DNA from: Megamerina dolium
Taxonomy: Eukaryota > Arthropoda > Insecta > Diptera > Megamerinidae
Direction: 5' to 3'
DNA: 64,000 nt
NCBI GenBank assembly: GCA_963854835.1
Contig: OY978527.1
Coordinates: forward strand, 18,013,345 to 18,077,344
Shown: in pieces, positions 44,516 to 56,348 of the stretch
Layout of the letters: each line of letters opens with the position of its first letter
Numbering within the stretch: the first letter of the stretch is position 1
Program-made: the position numbers and the translations under genes
The notes under the pieces: model-generated
The model's database searches: none
Told to the model about the DNA's origin: nothing
The model's input: only the letters and a program-made list of their open reading frames with translations

Positions 44516-46383
44516 GCGGAGAGTGGGGCAAAGATAGTCTAGTAAGACATTTTCGGCTCTAACGGAAACGTGTGGTAGAAAGCCTGTTTATCTGGCTACA
44601 TTTCCACCATGGATCGATTTGCTGTAGCTTGCCATGCTGCCAAGCTATAGTCGAAAAACCAAAACAACTTTTTTAACTATTTTTACCCCTAAAACTAGTC
44701 AACATTTCTGTATGCTGTAAATGAAAGAAAAAAGTGAGAAGAAACTCAAATTAATTAGTTTTTTTAATTGAAACATGTTTATTGGAATGCTTTACGACAA
44801 AAATGGCCTTCAATCAGAATCTTCTTCATCACTGCTTTCTGGCGTAACTGGTTTTCGTGGTCTACCACGGCCGCATCCAGATGGAGTTGGACGCGAGCCT
44901 GTGCTGCAGCCAGGAACATCCTGTTCATTGCCACGACCACCACGATCATGACCGGCGATTTTTTTTGTCTTTTTTTGGCAGCTGTCTCCTGCTCGACTCG
45001 TAGTCTATTGACTCACTGCTGGTCAAGATCGCCGTTGATCGTCGCTTTCGCCCGCGATTCGTCGGTTTTCTTAGCGGCGCTGATCGCAATGGCAGTACAG
45101 ACTCGATCGTCGTGCTCAAATCTGCCTCAAAATGCTGCGGTAAATCGCTTTCTGTGGCATTCTTTGTCATTGCGTCATCCAATTCGACGTTAGCAGCAAC
45201 TTCTTGTTCGGAAATAGATTCTTCTTCATTTTCTTTAGCGTTTGATTCAGGCATTGGGCGATCTGTTACACTGGCTGGCATGATATCCAAGTCTGTGAAT
45301 TTGTTGTCATTGAATGAATGCCAGTGTTTTCGAACCCAGCTTCGATGTTTGCTGGCGTGACAGCTTGTTTGTATGACTCATGCAATATCGCCGCAATTTC
45401 ATTGATTGTAATTGTTCTGGTGGGATGATTTCGCATCCACGTATCGCACGAACGATTGACTGCGATTGAACACGCTGCGGTCAAGCGGTTGAAGTTTGTG
45501 CGTGCAATGCGGCGGGAATGAGACGACATGAATGCCATACACACAATTTCACACGTCTCTTGTTGGCAGGCCGTAATACATGGCACTTGATTTCAGCAAA
45601 TAATTCATTAACGCCGCTTCTTGATCTGCATTGAAAACCTATGGAACAACACAACATACAAAAATGAGTGAAATTACCGAAATGAATGCATAAGAAAATT
45701 ACTTGAGTTCGATATTTTGTCGGCATTGGACGGTTAATGTTGTTCCTCAACAACTGGTAATTCAATTTGAAGATTTCGGCAGTGGTTCCTTTTTCCACGG
45801 CGAGAATCGATTTCTTCAATTGTGTTTCGTTTATTTTTTTATACTGTCTCTCTCCTCTTTCCTCACCGCAGAGTCTCAAAATTTAATTTAAAATGTTTAC
45901 CGCCTTTCTCACTGTCTCGCCGCTTCTGATGGCCGCAATGGCATTCGCCAAGGCTTCTTTGTCGATCGGCTGAATCTTTCGCTTGTAATTTCGCACCATT
46001 TTGTCTAAATAGGAACAACAAAACAAACAAAAAAAAGTAACTATTTTTGCTTTTAACTGATTTCTCAATAAACCGATAAAAATATTGAAAAACAAATATT
46101 ATATTCTTGTTCAGCATCCAATTTTACTTAAGAAAACACTCACTCACTCGATTTTGTAACACCGATGATATTAAAACACACACGATTTAAAAACACCAAT
46201 TCTCATAAGCGCACTCAGAAAAAAGTTTGTTGTTGCGTAGCGTCTACAAATGGCGGCGCACGCAGCTTAAAATTTTTACTGTCAGCACCGCCTGTGAAGC
46301 CGAATTTACCATTGAGATGGCGCCAATTTTCGATCAGTCGTTTAGCCGTGAGAGCCAACAACTATCATTGCCCCACTGTCCCC
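44516..46383 (-). mobile_element. pogo-like DNA transposon, internally deleted, with a transposase intron
   Basis: TA at 44514-44515 and 46384-46385; imperfect terminal inverted repeats of about 22 bp (GCGGAGAGTGGGGCAAAGAT at the left, GGGGACAGTGGGGCAATGAT at the right). On the - strand the transposase starts at 45999: MVRNYKRKIQPIDKEALANA, a pipsqueak-type DNA-binding helix-turn-helix. It continues through a frameshift at RKA/KHFKLNFETLR to KYRTQ, a 64 bp GT-AG intron (45702-45639, phase 0) and VFNADQEAALMNYLLKSSAM. A deletion removes the first catalytic residues; the last block SFPPHCTHKLQPLDRSVF, ITINEIAAILHESYKQAVTP and a C-terminal tail with AT-hook GRGRPRKP remain, to a TGA at 44816-44814. 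AATAAA follows near 44785. Confidence 0.85.
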
Positions 46384-46385
46384 TA

Positions 46386-46964
46386 ATTAAAACTTACATT
46401 GAAATAATTATATAATTTTATTATAGATATTCGAAGCCCAGAATCTTTGATTCATATAATTTTGACTAAAATTTTGAAAATTTTGTGAGAGCGTAAGATA
46501 GAATTTTACCCAAACAATTCCGTTCAATTCAACATTATACAATATATTCCACGGACACAACAATTATGCACCCTTCAGATGGGTACTCAAAATTTGTTGC
46601 ATTGTGTAGTTTCTCTTAAATTATTTTGACATTATTATTATGATATTAAAATTAACAGCATTTCTAAATCAACTATTAAATATATTCGGTATGTTTCAAT
46701 TTTGAAAATTTGTTCATTCTCATTATTTCCGCGTTCAATTGGTTTTAGTGAACTGTCACAATACGAATACATTTCTTAAATCTGTTTTTACATTAGATGT
46801 CAATTATACAATGCATCTAAATTGTATGAGTAACCAGCATATTTATATACTTATATTAACATGAAAATGAAAGAGGTCAAGATGGAGGGAGAACTGAGTA
46901 CTTTCAAAAGTTCCGCTATTTAATCTGTTTGTACTAAAACCAAAATAACTATTGGTTTAAAGCA
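46386..46964. other. Non-coding AT-rich sequence
   Basis: No open frame or recognised repeat. Confidence 0.4.
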
Positions 46965-47240
46965 ATTTCGTTGTGGAGGATGGTCGATTTTGCATGATCA
47001 TTTGGGTATCAAAAAACAACTTGCAATGAACCTCCATTTTCGAACGATTGACCCTAACTGAAGTTGTGTGACAACTTCGAAGGTGAAGGAGTTTTTTGCA
47101 ACGTCTCATAATCGTGGACGATACACGGATCTATCATATCATACCAGATACCATACCGCAGTCGAAACATCGAAACATCGAAACAATGAGATTTTCCGGA
47201 CGAAACAATCAAAATACTTTCCGTCTTGATAGCCCGTCGT
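46965..47240 (+). pseudogene. Decayed mariner transposase fragment
   Basis: In shifting + strand frames: HDHLGIKK-like (TGCATGATCATTTGGGTATC), then RLTLTEVV, then FLQRLIIVDDTRIYHIIPDT and QSKH. These correspond to the mariner blocks HDHLGMKK, RLLT and F(I/V)TVDETWIHxYxPETKQQSK. The first catalytic Asp region is mutated. No inverted ends found. Confidence 0.6.
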
Positions 47241-47581
47241 AGCTCGTACATCGTATAGAGTCTTGCAATATCGTTGAACAACTTTATAACGTACTGCAAA
47301 TGTTCGAAACATAATGCTCGAATCTATTATAAACCTGATTTCAATAATACCTCATTCTATGACTATAAGCAAGGATTGTAATCCAAAATAATTCCTTTTT
47401 TTTGACAAATAGAAATCACACAGGCACATGGAAGAGAGATCGCTCAACAGACTGGGTAAATATTTCCATACATATTTTAGGTCGCTGAATTCGAGCCCGA
47501 GATTGATTTAAGTCAGTGAGGCCGCATTTCATTTGACATTTAATGCATTTAAAAGGATTAAAAAACTAGCTCGCTAAGAAG
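47241..47581. other. Non-coding sequence
   Basis: Nothing recognised; the region leads into the TTAA of MITE D. Confidence 0.4.
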
Positions 47582-47585
47582 TTAA

Positions 47586-47998
47586 GGGGCGAGTAAGGGA
47601 TAATTTGAAATAAAAAACACTTTTTTCGCTGATTTTTTACGGAGATACAGCTTAAGCAAATTTATTCAAACTTTTTTTTTAATTATAAAGCATCATCTAG
47701 AGAATATTTAGTTAATTTTCCGTAATTAAATATTGAAAAATAAGCCGGTGACAGAGCATTTCCAAAACATCTTTTGAAAAATTTATACCAAGAAAGTATG
47801 TTTCAAGTTTGAAAAGAATCGGTCGAGTAGATTTTGCAGGATCGTGTTGACGGACTTCGAAAAATTGGTTTTCAGAAAGAAAAAAATTTTTTTTTTCTCA
47901 CTTACACTGAATCATCGATCGCAGGTCCAATCTCGTTGCCTTGGAAATGAAAAAAAAAAAATCGATTTTCCGAATCTGCTTATCCCTTATCCCACCCC
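47586..47998 (-). mobile_element. TTAA-flanked MITE D (413 bp)
   Basis: Duplicated TTAA at 47582-47585 and 47999-48002; imperfect inverted ends GGGGCGAGTAAGGGATAA and GGGGTGGGATAAGGGATAAG. On the - strand AAAATCGATTTTTTTTTTTT follows the end and AAATCTACTCGACCGATTCT lies inside, matching MITE C (TCTACTTAACCGATTGA). Shorter than the other members. A ~200 bp repeat unit begins directly after it. Confidence 0.82.
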
Positions 47999-48002
47999 TT
48001 AA

Positions 48003-48140
48003 AGTAGGTGGGAAATATTAGTGGGGATTGGTCATACAGTTCACCCCTCCAGGAGCAATTCTTGGGCAATTATGGGGCTATTTGTCGATTTTCAGCTGCT
48101 TTTCTATTTAGTTTGTATGGAAACCTTCCAAAAGAGTAAA
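48003..48140 (+). repeat. Dispersed ~200 bp repeat, single unit
   Basis: AATATTAGTGGGGATTGGTC, CAGTTCACCCCTCCAGGAGC, TTCTTGGGCAATTATGGGGC and ATTTGTCGATTTTCAGCTGC, in the family order. One of the cleanest units in the window. Confidence 0.65.
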
Positions 48141-50184
48141 AATATGCAGATTTCTTGTCAAAGACAGCGAAGAATGGGGTGCTTTTAATTGCGAGCTAAC
48201 AACGGGAATGGCGGTTCGTTATCTACTAAGAGATGAAGAGATATATCGTATCTTTAGACAGACATCTTTTATGAGGGTGTGATGACTCAAAAAGCAGTCC
48301 GTAAGAAGTCTTAAATCAAATTTGATTATGTTTATGATATTGGAAATGATTCATATTGAAATTATTAAAACTAACCGGAACAAAACTTTGTTTAGGCAAA
48401 GTCTTTGATTTGTCTAATATTGTTCCACTAGAAGTTGTTGAGAAGTTTTTTGCCTAGTTTTCTAAGAGTGGGCGTATGAAATATCAATGACTTCCAAAGC
48501 ATGGTTCTGGATTGGTCAAAAGTATTTTGGCTAGTTGATCTGAGGCCTTAATTTCGTAAAATCCTCGATGATCTACAAGCTTGGAGGAGAGATTATGGGT
48601 TCAGAAAACTCTAATGGCAGTTTGATCATAAGAGAAAAACAGTTCGGTTTATTGCTGATTGATCACTAGTTCCGCACTCTATGCACTCTATGTGGGCACA
48701 TGGAACTCGTCGACAAAAAAAAAAAGAAACAGTTTTTATTACCTACTTTTTACACCTTTTACACCAAGGACGTTATGCTGGAAAAAGCTTAACCAGTATC
48801 CATGAGGAATTCTAGATTTGGAATCAACTATATATGCACCAGGGCATATCTTTTTGGAAAAACGAAGAAACGTAGTACTTGGCGTCGGTCAAGTTTACGT
48901 TGACATCGAAATATATGCGAGACCCTGGAGTTTGTTACGTTATGAACAGCTGATACAAACAGCTGAAAAATAAAAACAGTTTACACATAATTGAGGTGTA
49001 AATGTTGCTTGTCAAACTGCTGCCAAGATGGAGCGACTGCGATCGGAGGTTTTCCCATAGTTAGTGGAGTGATTTTATTCATGTACCCGAACTTTTGGAA
49101 GTACTGCACATTAAATAGCATAGCAAAATTAGTAAGTTGTTTTTGATTGTGCCATTGTTGTTGTTACAATGTGACATTATCCTAAGGTATTATATGTCGC
49201 TGTCGCATTGGTTATTAGTAGCTATCCCGCATTATTTTATTATAAGTAATTATTATTTTTATTACTGCACACATATTATTGGCTATTCATTTATATATTA
49301 CATGTCGCATTTCTAATTCAATATTGTTTAGATTGATGATCGTATCGTTTTTGTGTGCTTGGATGCTTTCTATGTTTATGTTCTCTACATAGCATGTACA
49401 TAGAAGGCATACTCATACAATATTTGTATTCATATGTACTTACTTGTTCATAGTGTGTACATACATATGTTCCATATAAAATAAATGAGTTTCTTCAACT
49501 TCAACCCCATACCCCATACAATGAGACAACATATTTGTAACACTGCTGCTGTCGTATTGCTGCTATTGCATATTTGTTGCATTTCATATGAAATTCGAAT
49601 TGAAATTTATGTTTGCAATATGCGTAGTATTGCCACCATCATCAGACTCATTATGCATTTATTGCCCTACTCTATAATGCCGCCAACTTGACTTACCCAG
49701 TCCGTGTATATGTACATACATACAACAGTGGTGGAAATTCCTATAGTTCCAAAATAATATTGTGATAATTCCACTGCTCGACAAACGAAAGTACCTATTT
49801 ATGTGACCATTTTGGGCCTCCTATATTCGAAGAATTCAATTAAAAATTGTCTTGTCGAGATTTCGAAATTAACTTTGTTCTTTTTGAAAGTAATTTAGAC
49901 TATTTAGATCACATCTTGAGCAAGAAACTATTAATATGAATGTGAAAGACATCAAAAGCGAGACAATGAATTAATGAAAATTTCTAAAAAAAAATTTCCA
50001 GTCGGCCCAGTGATTTGCGTGCAATGCACGGATCAAAATAGCCGTCATAAATTGATGATTTTGAAAAATACAAAAAAGGGAAATATTTAAAAAATTAGCG
50101 CCCAGCATTCTAATTATCATTTTTAAGACAAACGTTATGTTTAAAGTTTTTTTTTTAAGCAGAAAGAAAAAGATTTCACACATA
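48141..50184. other. Non-coding sequence
   Basis: No supported gene. 48400-48720 has short frames with many stops that may be an old transposon but match nothing I can name. Confidence 0.4.
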
Positions 50185-51293
50185 CCTAGTCAAGTCATAA
50201 ATATTGGTACACAGGAAAATCGACGCCAAATGAAAACGAATTAGTATTTTTCAAAACTTTTTTTTTATTGGGTTATTCAAAAGCTACAAATCTTAGAACA
50301 ACTTATTCGAAATGACTTCCATTTACCTTCCAGCACGACTTGAGACGATCTGGCCGTTCATCGATCGCGAGACGCACTTTATGTATGCTGAAATTTTCCA
50401 CTGCAGGGACACGGTATTGCTTCAACGACTCAATATTTGGGTGGCGAGTAGAGCAAGCCATGCCCTCTAATAAGGACCACAACTTGTAATCCAACGGGTT
50501 GAGTCTGGACTACCAGTTGGCCAATCATCCGTTGATATGAAGTCCGGAATGTTGGTTTTTAGCCACAGCTGGGTCGTTTTTGCCTTGTGACTCGGGATGG
50601 TGGCCTCTTTGGATCCTTGGGATGAGTTGGGATGCTTCTCTGAATGACCGCGCATACACATGATCGTTCTGTTTATTGAACGATTCTTCTATGGTGAAGA
50701 TTTTCTCGTCTGATAGACAGAACTTGTCTGTGAATATACCGGCTGAGTAACGATTTCGATAGTTGCTTGCATTTTCCCTCCAATGCGGCCGTGGGCAGGT
50801 GTCCAGTATGTCGCGTGTACGCACTGAGCCCCAAATCCTCATGGACATGGATTTTTGTGAAATTTGCATTTCCCGCGACAAGATTTTCTGTTTTCGCATC
50901 GGTTTTCGGTCGATTCGGTTCTTCACGGCTTTGATCGCTTTCGGAGTTCTCACAATGAGCGGACGGCCGGACCTTTGACGGTCTCGTACTCCACCAGTAT
51001 CCTCAAACAACTTCACAACACGATACACATAATTCCAAGTGGTTCCAAGCGGTCGAAACGTCCGAAAGATATCGCATTTTTCCATGTTGCATTTTAGTAG
51101 GTCAACTACAACAATACGATTTTCGATGTGGACCCATTCCATGATTGTAAACAATTGATGCCAAAACTGTTTACGTGGCCATGAAGCATAAATGTCAACT
51201 GTCAAATAGCAGTCAAGATGAAATGGATGCGCCCAAAATTGAATTCCTAATGAATGCGTTTCGTTGTGTACCAATATTTATGACTTGACTCAG
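50185..51293 (-). mobile_element. mariner-like element of the DD37D type, decayed
   Basis: TA at 50183-50184 and 51294-51295; inverted ends of about 29 bp with AGTCAAGTCATAAATATTGG. The - strand transposase probably starts near 51142 (MEWVHIENRIVVVDLLKCNM). It carries SGRPLIVRTPKAIKAVKNRI and LSDEKIFTIEESFNKQNDHV (first Asp). A deletion then leads to PSHKAKTTQLWLKTNIPDFI and a one-base shift inside SPDLNPLDYKLW (third Asp); it ends PDRLKSCWKVNGSHFE near 50306. In intact relatives the second and third Asp are 37 residues apart, as in maT-like elements. The second Asp is lost at the deletion. Confidence 0.83.
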
Positions 51294-51295
51294 TA

Positions 51296-52960
51296 TAACT
51301 TCTTCCAACTAAGGATTATATAATAATTACACGGCCTGAACGATTAAAGTTCGCTTAAAATTATCAGAAGTGGAGAAAAGAGCGGAATATAATCTTCTAT
51401 ATGGCGAAGAAAAAAAAATGTTTAGATGAATGAAATGAAGTTCTGAGCTATTGGCATGATTCACTGAATAAAATTAATTATAATATAATTGAATTTATGT
51501 GAATTTCTACTACTATATGTATGAACACTCCAGTATGCTATTCACTTATTCATTACTCATGCATGTTTTGATCGCATGGCAATAATACCAATATTTGTTT
51601 GCTGTAAATTCCGCGTATTTTATACGCAGAATTGCAATGCAGTTGATCCATATGTGTGTATATGAGAGGGAAGAACATATGAGTACTACACATACACTAT
51701 TGGTATGTATTATTTTACATGCCAAGCGAAGAATTGGTGGGGGTTCGCTTTGCCTTGATTTGATTCTCTGGAGTCTTTGGATTGTTTCGGTTGGGTTGGG
51801 TTCGATTCGATTTGTTTGTGGTTTGATTCACTTTACGGATGGATTTTATTTTTACAGCACGGAGTACTAAGGTTTATAACCGTTGTTTTTTGTCGGTTTT
51901 TGCTACATGTAAGTCATTATAAATTCCTAAGCGCACTCTTGAAAGAAGTCTTCGAATTTCGTTGTTTCCTTGTTCTTATTATTATTATTGTCATTGCGTT
52001 CGATTTCGTTAGCATTGGGTTTGGATTGGAAGGGAATTTCTCAGTTTATTGTTTGTTTACAACTTATTTTTTTTTTTCTGCGCTTTACACTTGTCTTCCT
52101 TATTTGCAAAATCTCCATATGCACAAAGATGGTTGGCTCGCCTATGTCTGCGAATTTATTGAATCTGTTAAAAATCATATGGAAATTCCGTCTCTCCAAT
52201 TTGTTACCATAGTGTTTGTATTATGCTAATGCTAATGCTAATTGTATTTTACCGTAATTTATTATGCAGTATATTGATACTTGTATATAAACATTTTTGC
52301 ACAAATTTCAATTCATTGGTTTATTTTTTCCTCTTCTATTAAATATTTGTTTGCACTTGAAATTGTAGCTGAAAATTTGGCACATTTAAAAGAATTAATT
52401 TTTGCGCTTTGTAGTTTTTCATTCAGTGAGACTTATGATCGCGGGAATCATTTGGAAGTGTGTGTGAAGCGTGTTAAAATTTTTTTTTTCCTACCGAAAA
52501 TATTTTAGAACTTTTGAATGCTGTGTACTTTCATGTGAATGGCATTCTCATCCGTCTCGTCACTTACATCGCAATGTTGCTTTCGATTCCAGTCCATAGT
52601 TTAGATTTTCAAACACATAAAATTCCTAAAAATTCGAGTTCTGCTAATAAGTTTATGTGGAGTTCGGGGAGGAGTTAGAGTTTCGTTTAAAGTATATGAA
52701 TAGCACAACCCCGTAATGAAAAGGAATTATCCTCGATGGACCAGAGTAGTTATGTAATATGGATTTTGAGTCAATGAATATGAATCCATGGTCGGATCAA
52801 CCCCAATCGCCTAAGTTTTTTATAGTCGGAACGAAAAGGCCAACGAATGCGCTAAGTATGGATCAGCACAACAGAGGGAGCAAACAGAGGTACCAACTTT
52901 TATACAATTTAGAGAAATACAAACTCAAATGGAGGCCACAGCAAAGAAAATGAGCGAAGT
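51296..52960. other. Non-coding sequence
   Basis: Open frames at 51595-52229 are Phe/Leu/Ile-rich, overlap in two frames and show no domain. A reversed copy of a shared phrase (ACTACTCTGGTCC) lies at 52735-52760. The frame at 52759-52953 is unplaced; it may belong to the retroelement remnant that follows. Confidence 0.4.
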
Positions 52961-52979
52961 AGGTGCCCCGCACTATACC

Positions 52980-53390
52980 TCAACTATATATATAGTTGAG
53001 GAGATCTCCGTACTCTTGTAGGAGGGCTTATGGAACATTGTTTCATTGGTCTAATGACCGTTAGGTACGTAGGCTCTACACGACTTTTGCATGAGTTGTG
53101 GTGACGACGAGGAATAGGAAACAATAAAACGTCTTCTCTGTGACTACCTAAGTTTTAAAAGAAGACGAAGAAGATATATTGATACGGCCTTCTTTAAGGG
53201 ACTCGAGGAATTAACGAATCTGGGACTAACTGATATCTTAAAACTTTTCAGAGGCGTCAGCGATGTTTCCAACCTCCAATTAAATTAACTGAGGAGTTTA
53301 CTTTACAAGTATCTCAATGGGCCCTAGGCCTCCGAGTGCAACTTGCATAAGCAAGCTACTTTTTTAACCTAACCTAACCTAATAAATAAG
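52980..53390 (+). pseudogene. Non-LTR retrotransposon 3' end (R1/I-like), decayed
   Basis: Near 53080-53290 a frame reads CMSCGDDEE, ETIKRLLCDYLSFKRRRRRY and FFKGLEELTNLGLTDILKLF, the C-terminal Cys cluster and tail of an R1/I-group ORF2, then a stop. The copy ends with AACCTAACCTAACCTAATAA at about 53374-53393, a short tandem 3' tail. Distinct from the RTE element and perhaps related to the RNase H remnant at 9390. Confidence 0.65.
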
Positions 53391-53540
53391 TTTGATTTAT
53401 GTTCGCAATTCTGATTCATAGAACAATGAAATCTGTCGGCGGGAAAGTTATTCCTAATCAATTTAGTAAAATATAAGCTTAACTTCCTGTCACACGTAAT
53501 TCTGTACCCTCATTTTACACACACGCATACATAAAAAAAA

Positions 53541-53838
53541 AATAATAAATAAATAAGTGGCTCTTAGAGCCCCAAAGGGTTCTTTGGGTAAGCTTCTCTT
53601 CCAGTACTGTTGTGCGTGTTAAATTTTGGACAGTATTAGAAGGGACCTAATTATTTTAGCCTGGTTCTGAACGGCAGAACTCTTGCGACATCACTTTTTC
53701 TGAGCTTCGTCACAGAGTTCTTTTAGAAGCTTTTCCATGGCAAATTGTTACTGCCGGAAGAATTGCCAATTTCTTGCAGACAGGTGGGTTACGTTCGAAA
53801 AAAACAAAATCTTTTCGACATTAAATTTATTATGCCTC
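53541..53838 (-). repeat. tRNA-derived SINE, copy 5 (head lost)
   Basis: Tail-proximal AATAATAAATAAATAAGTGG, then the body through CGACATTAAATTTATTATGC, where the match stops before the tRNA-like head. More diverged than copies 1, 3, 4 and 7. Confidence 0.8.
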
Positions 53839-54418
53839 ATTTTACTTGTACTATATTTAGGAAATTTCAATCTAAACTCAAAAGATTAAATTTGAAGTTA
53901 GTCGTTTTTATGGTTGGCAAGAGCTTTAAATTGAATTTACGAATATAATATATGCAGACAACTCAAATAAGTATATTTTAGATACTCGTCGAATGCGAAA
54001 ATGTAGTTTAATAAGCCTTCTAAATAGGTAATGAAACCATTTCCTTTTTATTTAAATATAAACTTAAATAGTAGATATTGAAATTCTTCCAATCAACATG
54101 CATACTTGTAGTTACTTACTATATTCATAAAATTATACGATGTTGTCTATTATTATTGTTGTTGCAAGTAGTACATATGTGCACCTAATTGTAAAACTCC
54201 TACATTATCTATTCACCCATGCTGTTGCTGCTGAGAATAATGCAATGATAATGATGATGATGATGATGATGATGATGAGACATTCAATTATGTGCAAAGT
54301 GTATCATATTCTATCTTCTGGCATCAACTTGGCATTTAAGTAAGACGTTTTTATTTTTATTATTATTATTATTGTCGTATTATTTAACATGAATCATAGC
54401 AATCATGATGTTGCGGAC

Positions 54419-54456
<38 letters not shown>

Positions 54457-54949
54457 CGACGCTTATGATGACCATGAAGCGATATAGACATTGTGATATG
54501 ATATGTATATACATACAATGACCACCAGAGCAATTCTTAAATAATGTCTAATGTGTGTGTGGGAGGGGGGGGGGATGAGACTTACATACGTCTATGTATA
54601 AAGGTCACAGTGGAGATGTAAGTGTACTCTTTATTGTTGAACAATGAATTTTTTAAAACAGAAATTGAAATTGAATTTAGGATTCATAAATTCTTAAGTT
54701 CAGAAGTAGCACGCCAGTAACTTCTAATTGGTTTTTTCTTTCGCTCGATATGCCTGAACGTGTTTGGGATAACGGTTCCCTAAGCAAAAAACTCCAAAGC
54801 ATTTTGTTAAATTTGCGTTGCTTCAAATAAATAAAAATATTTAAAAAGGCCGATCACATTTTGAAAGTTTATTTCAATATTTTTTTCATGTCAAAATCAA
54901 TTTTCGTAAAAGCTTTACCATTTGATGTTTGAAAGTTGAAACGTACATT
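53839..54949. other. Non-coding sequence with GAT microsatellites
   Basis: Two runs of ATG/GAT triplets at 54250-54278 and 54417-54456, and a G run near 54566. The Met-rich frame at 54140-54343 is an artefact. Confidence 0.6.
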
Positions 54950-55400
54950 TAAATATCTACTCGAAAATTGTCTCTAGAGTGTTAAAATGTATATCTCACG
55001 ACCATTAATTTCTTTTCTTCGGCATTTTTTTTTCGAACATACTTACTTTCTGTCTCCACCTCTTATAGGATATCCCCTACAAAATTGACGCTTTTCAAAA
55101 TTTTGATCCCACCGTTCCTAGAGTTCGCCTTTAGGGGTAAAATATATGAACGACCCTCAATAATTTTTTACTTACTTTAAATATACTTAAGATTTTTATA
55201 CCCTAACTTTACTCTTAAAGAAGGCATTCCAGCAAAATGTACTTAAATGCGCATCAAGATCGACAAGAAACTCCATAAATTGTGGAAACGATCCTGATTA
55301 ATTTTTCTGTCCCAAAATTTCCTCTTATTTCCCCCATCTTTATCCCTTAGGATGGCTCCCCAACAAATGTTTCATTGAAGGCTAGATTTTAATCCTCTTC
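54950..55400 (-). repeat. Dispersed ~200 bp repeat (reverse), two units
   Basis: Reversed phrases: AACATACTTACTTTCTGTC, CACCTCTTATAGGATATCCC, ACCGTTCCTAGAGTTCGCCT and CTTAGGATGGCTCCC. Strongly diverged. Confidence 0.5.
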
Positions 55401-56039
55401 TTCTATTTATGGGACGACAATTTCAAATAACTGAATTTACCAGTGACAGTGGTCCATTTGTGAGTTTTTAGAAACTGTTTAGGCTTAAATTTTGTGGACC
55501 CGAGGTCAGATCTCAAAATAGAGTTGGACTGTGCCAACTTTTAGTTCGTGATCCGTGGAGGACAAAGATAACTGTTGGAGAATTTTAAATTCGGCTAAAA
55601 TCAATCAAAGCTGTATTATTGCCATCCATTTAGTTAGAGATAACTCAACTATGAGATGCCTGTAGCTTTTTTTTGCTATCCCAATTGGACCAAGACGACT
55701 ACAACAGTTTTGGAGAAAAATAAACATTTATTTGTAGATTCTTCAAACAATAATGAAACTACCAGTAACACTTTTGTAATAATTTTCTGAGAAAAAACTA
55801 TTGCCATATAGATCTGTCATTCGACATCGAGTCGAATATAAGCAGACATATTTTCTTTGGCTAATCAGATGCTCTTTTGAGACATGCGTTATGGCATACG
55901 GTTAGGATGGGGTGGATAATATACAAAAGTGCCTTCTGTGTATTGTTTTTAAATTGTTTTTTTTTTTTTTAAATTCAGGATCTTGAAGAGGTTTGTAGTA
56001 TAATTATTATAAATTTGATTCGCTTTATTTGAAGTTTTA
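55401..56039. other. Non-coding sequence
   Basis: Nothing recognised. Confidence 0.4.
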
Positions 56040-56348
56040 GAATGGTTGTCCTTCTTATATATAGGTCGTGATTTCAATCCCCGTCTGAAACATAAATTTA
56101 CTATCGAAAATGTTTTTCTTTCGAACGCTACCCACCAGTAACAATTTGCCATGGAACAGCTTCTAAAACAACTCTGTGACGAAGCTCAGAAAAAGTGATG
56201 TCACAAGGAAACTGCCGTTCGGAACCAGCTAAAAAAAGTAGGCCCCTTTTAATACTGTCTAAAATTAAACACGCACAACAGCATTGGAAGAGAAGTTCGT
56301 CCAAAGGGCCCTTCGGGGCTTATAAGTGCCACATGTTTATTATTTTAT
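56040..56348 (+). repeat. tRNA-derived SINE, copy 6 (decayed head)
   Basis: + orientation: shortened head (AATGGTTGTCC...ATAGGTCGTGATTTCAATC), body GTTCGGAACCAGCTAAAAAA and tail end GGGGCTTATAAGTGCCACAT. The A box region is partly deleted. Confidence 0.8.

Noticed and set aside
45112..45360. A + strand Ser-rich frame
   Set aside because: Antisense shadow of the pogo transposase C-terminal tail.
51595..52229. Possible membrane protein gene
   Set aside because: Two frames overlap, both are Phe/Leu/Ile-rich as expected from AT-rich DNA, and there are no domains or splice evidence.
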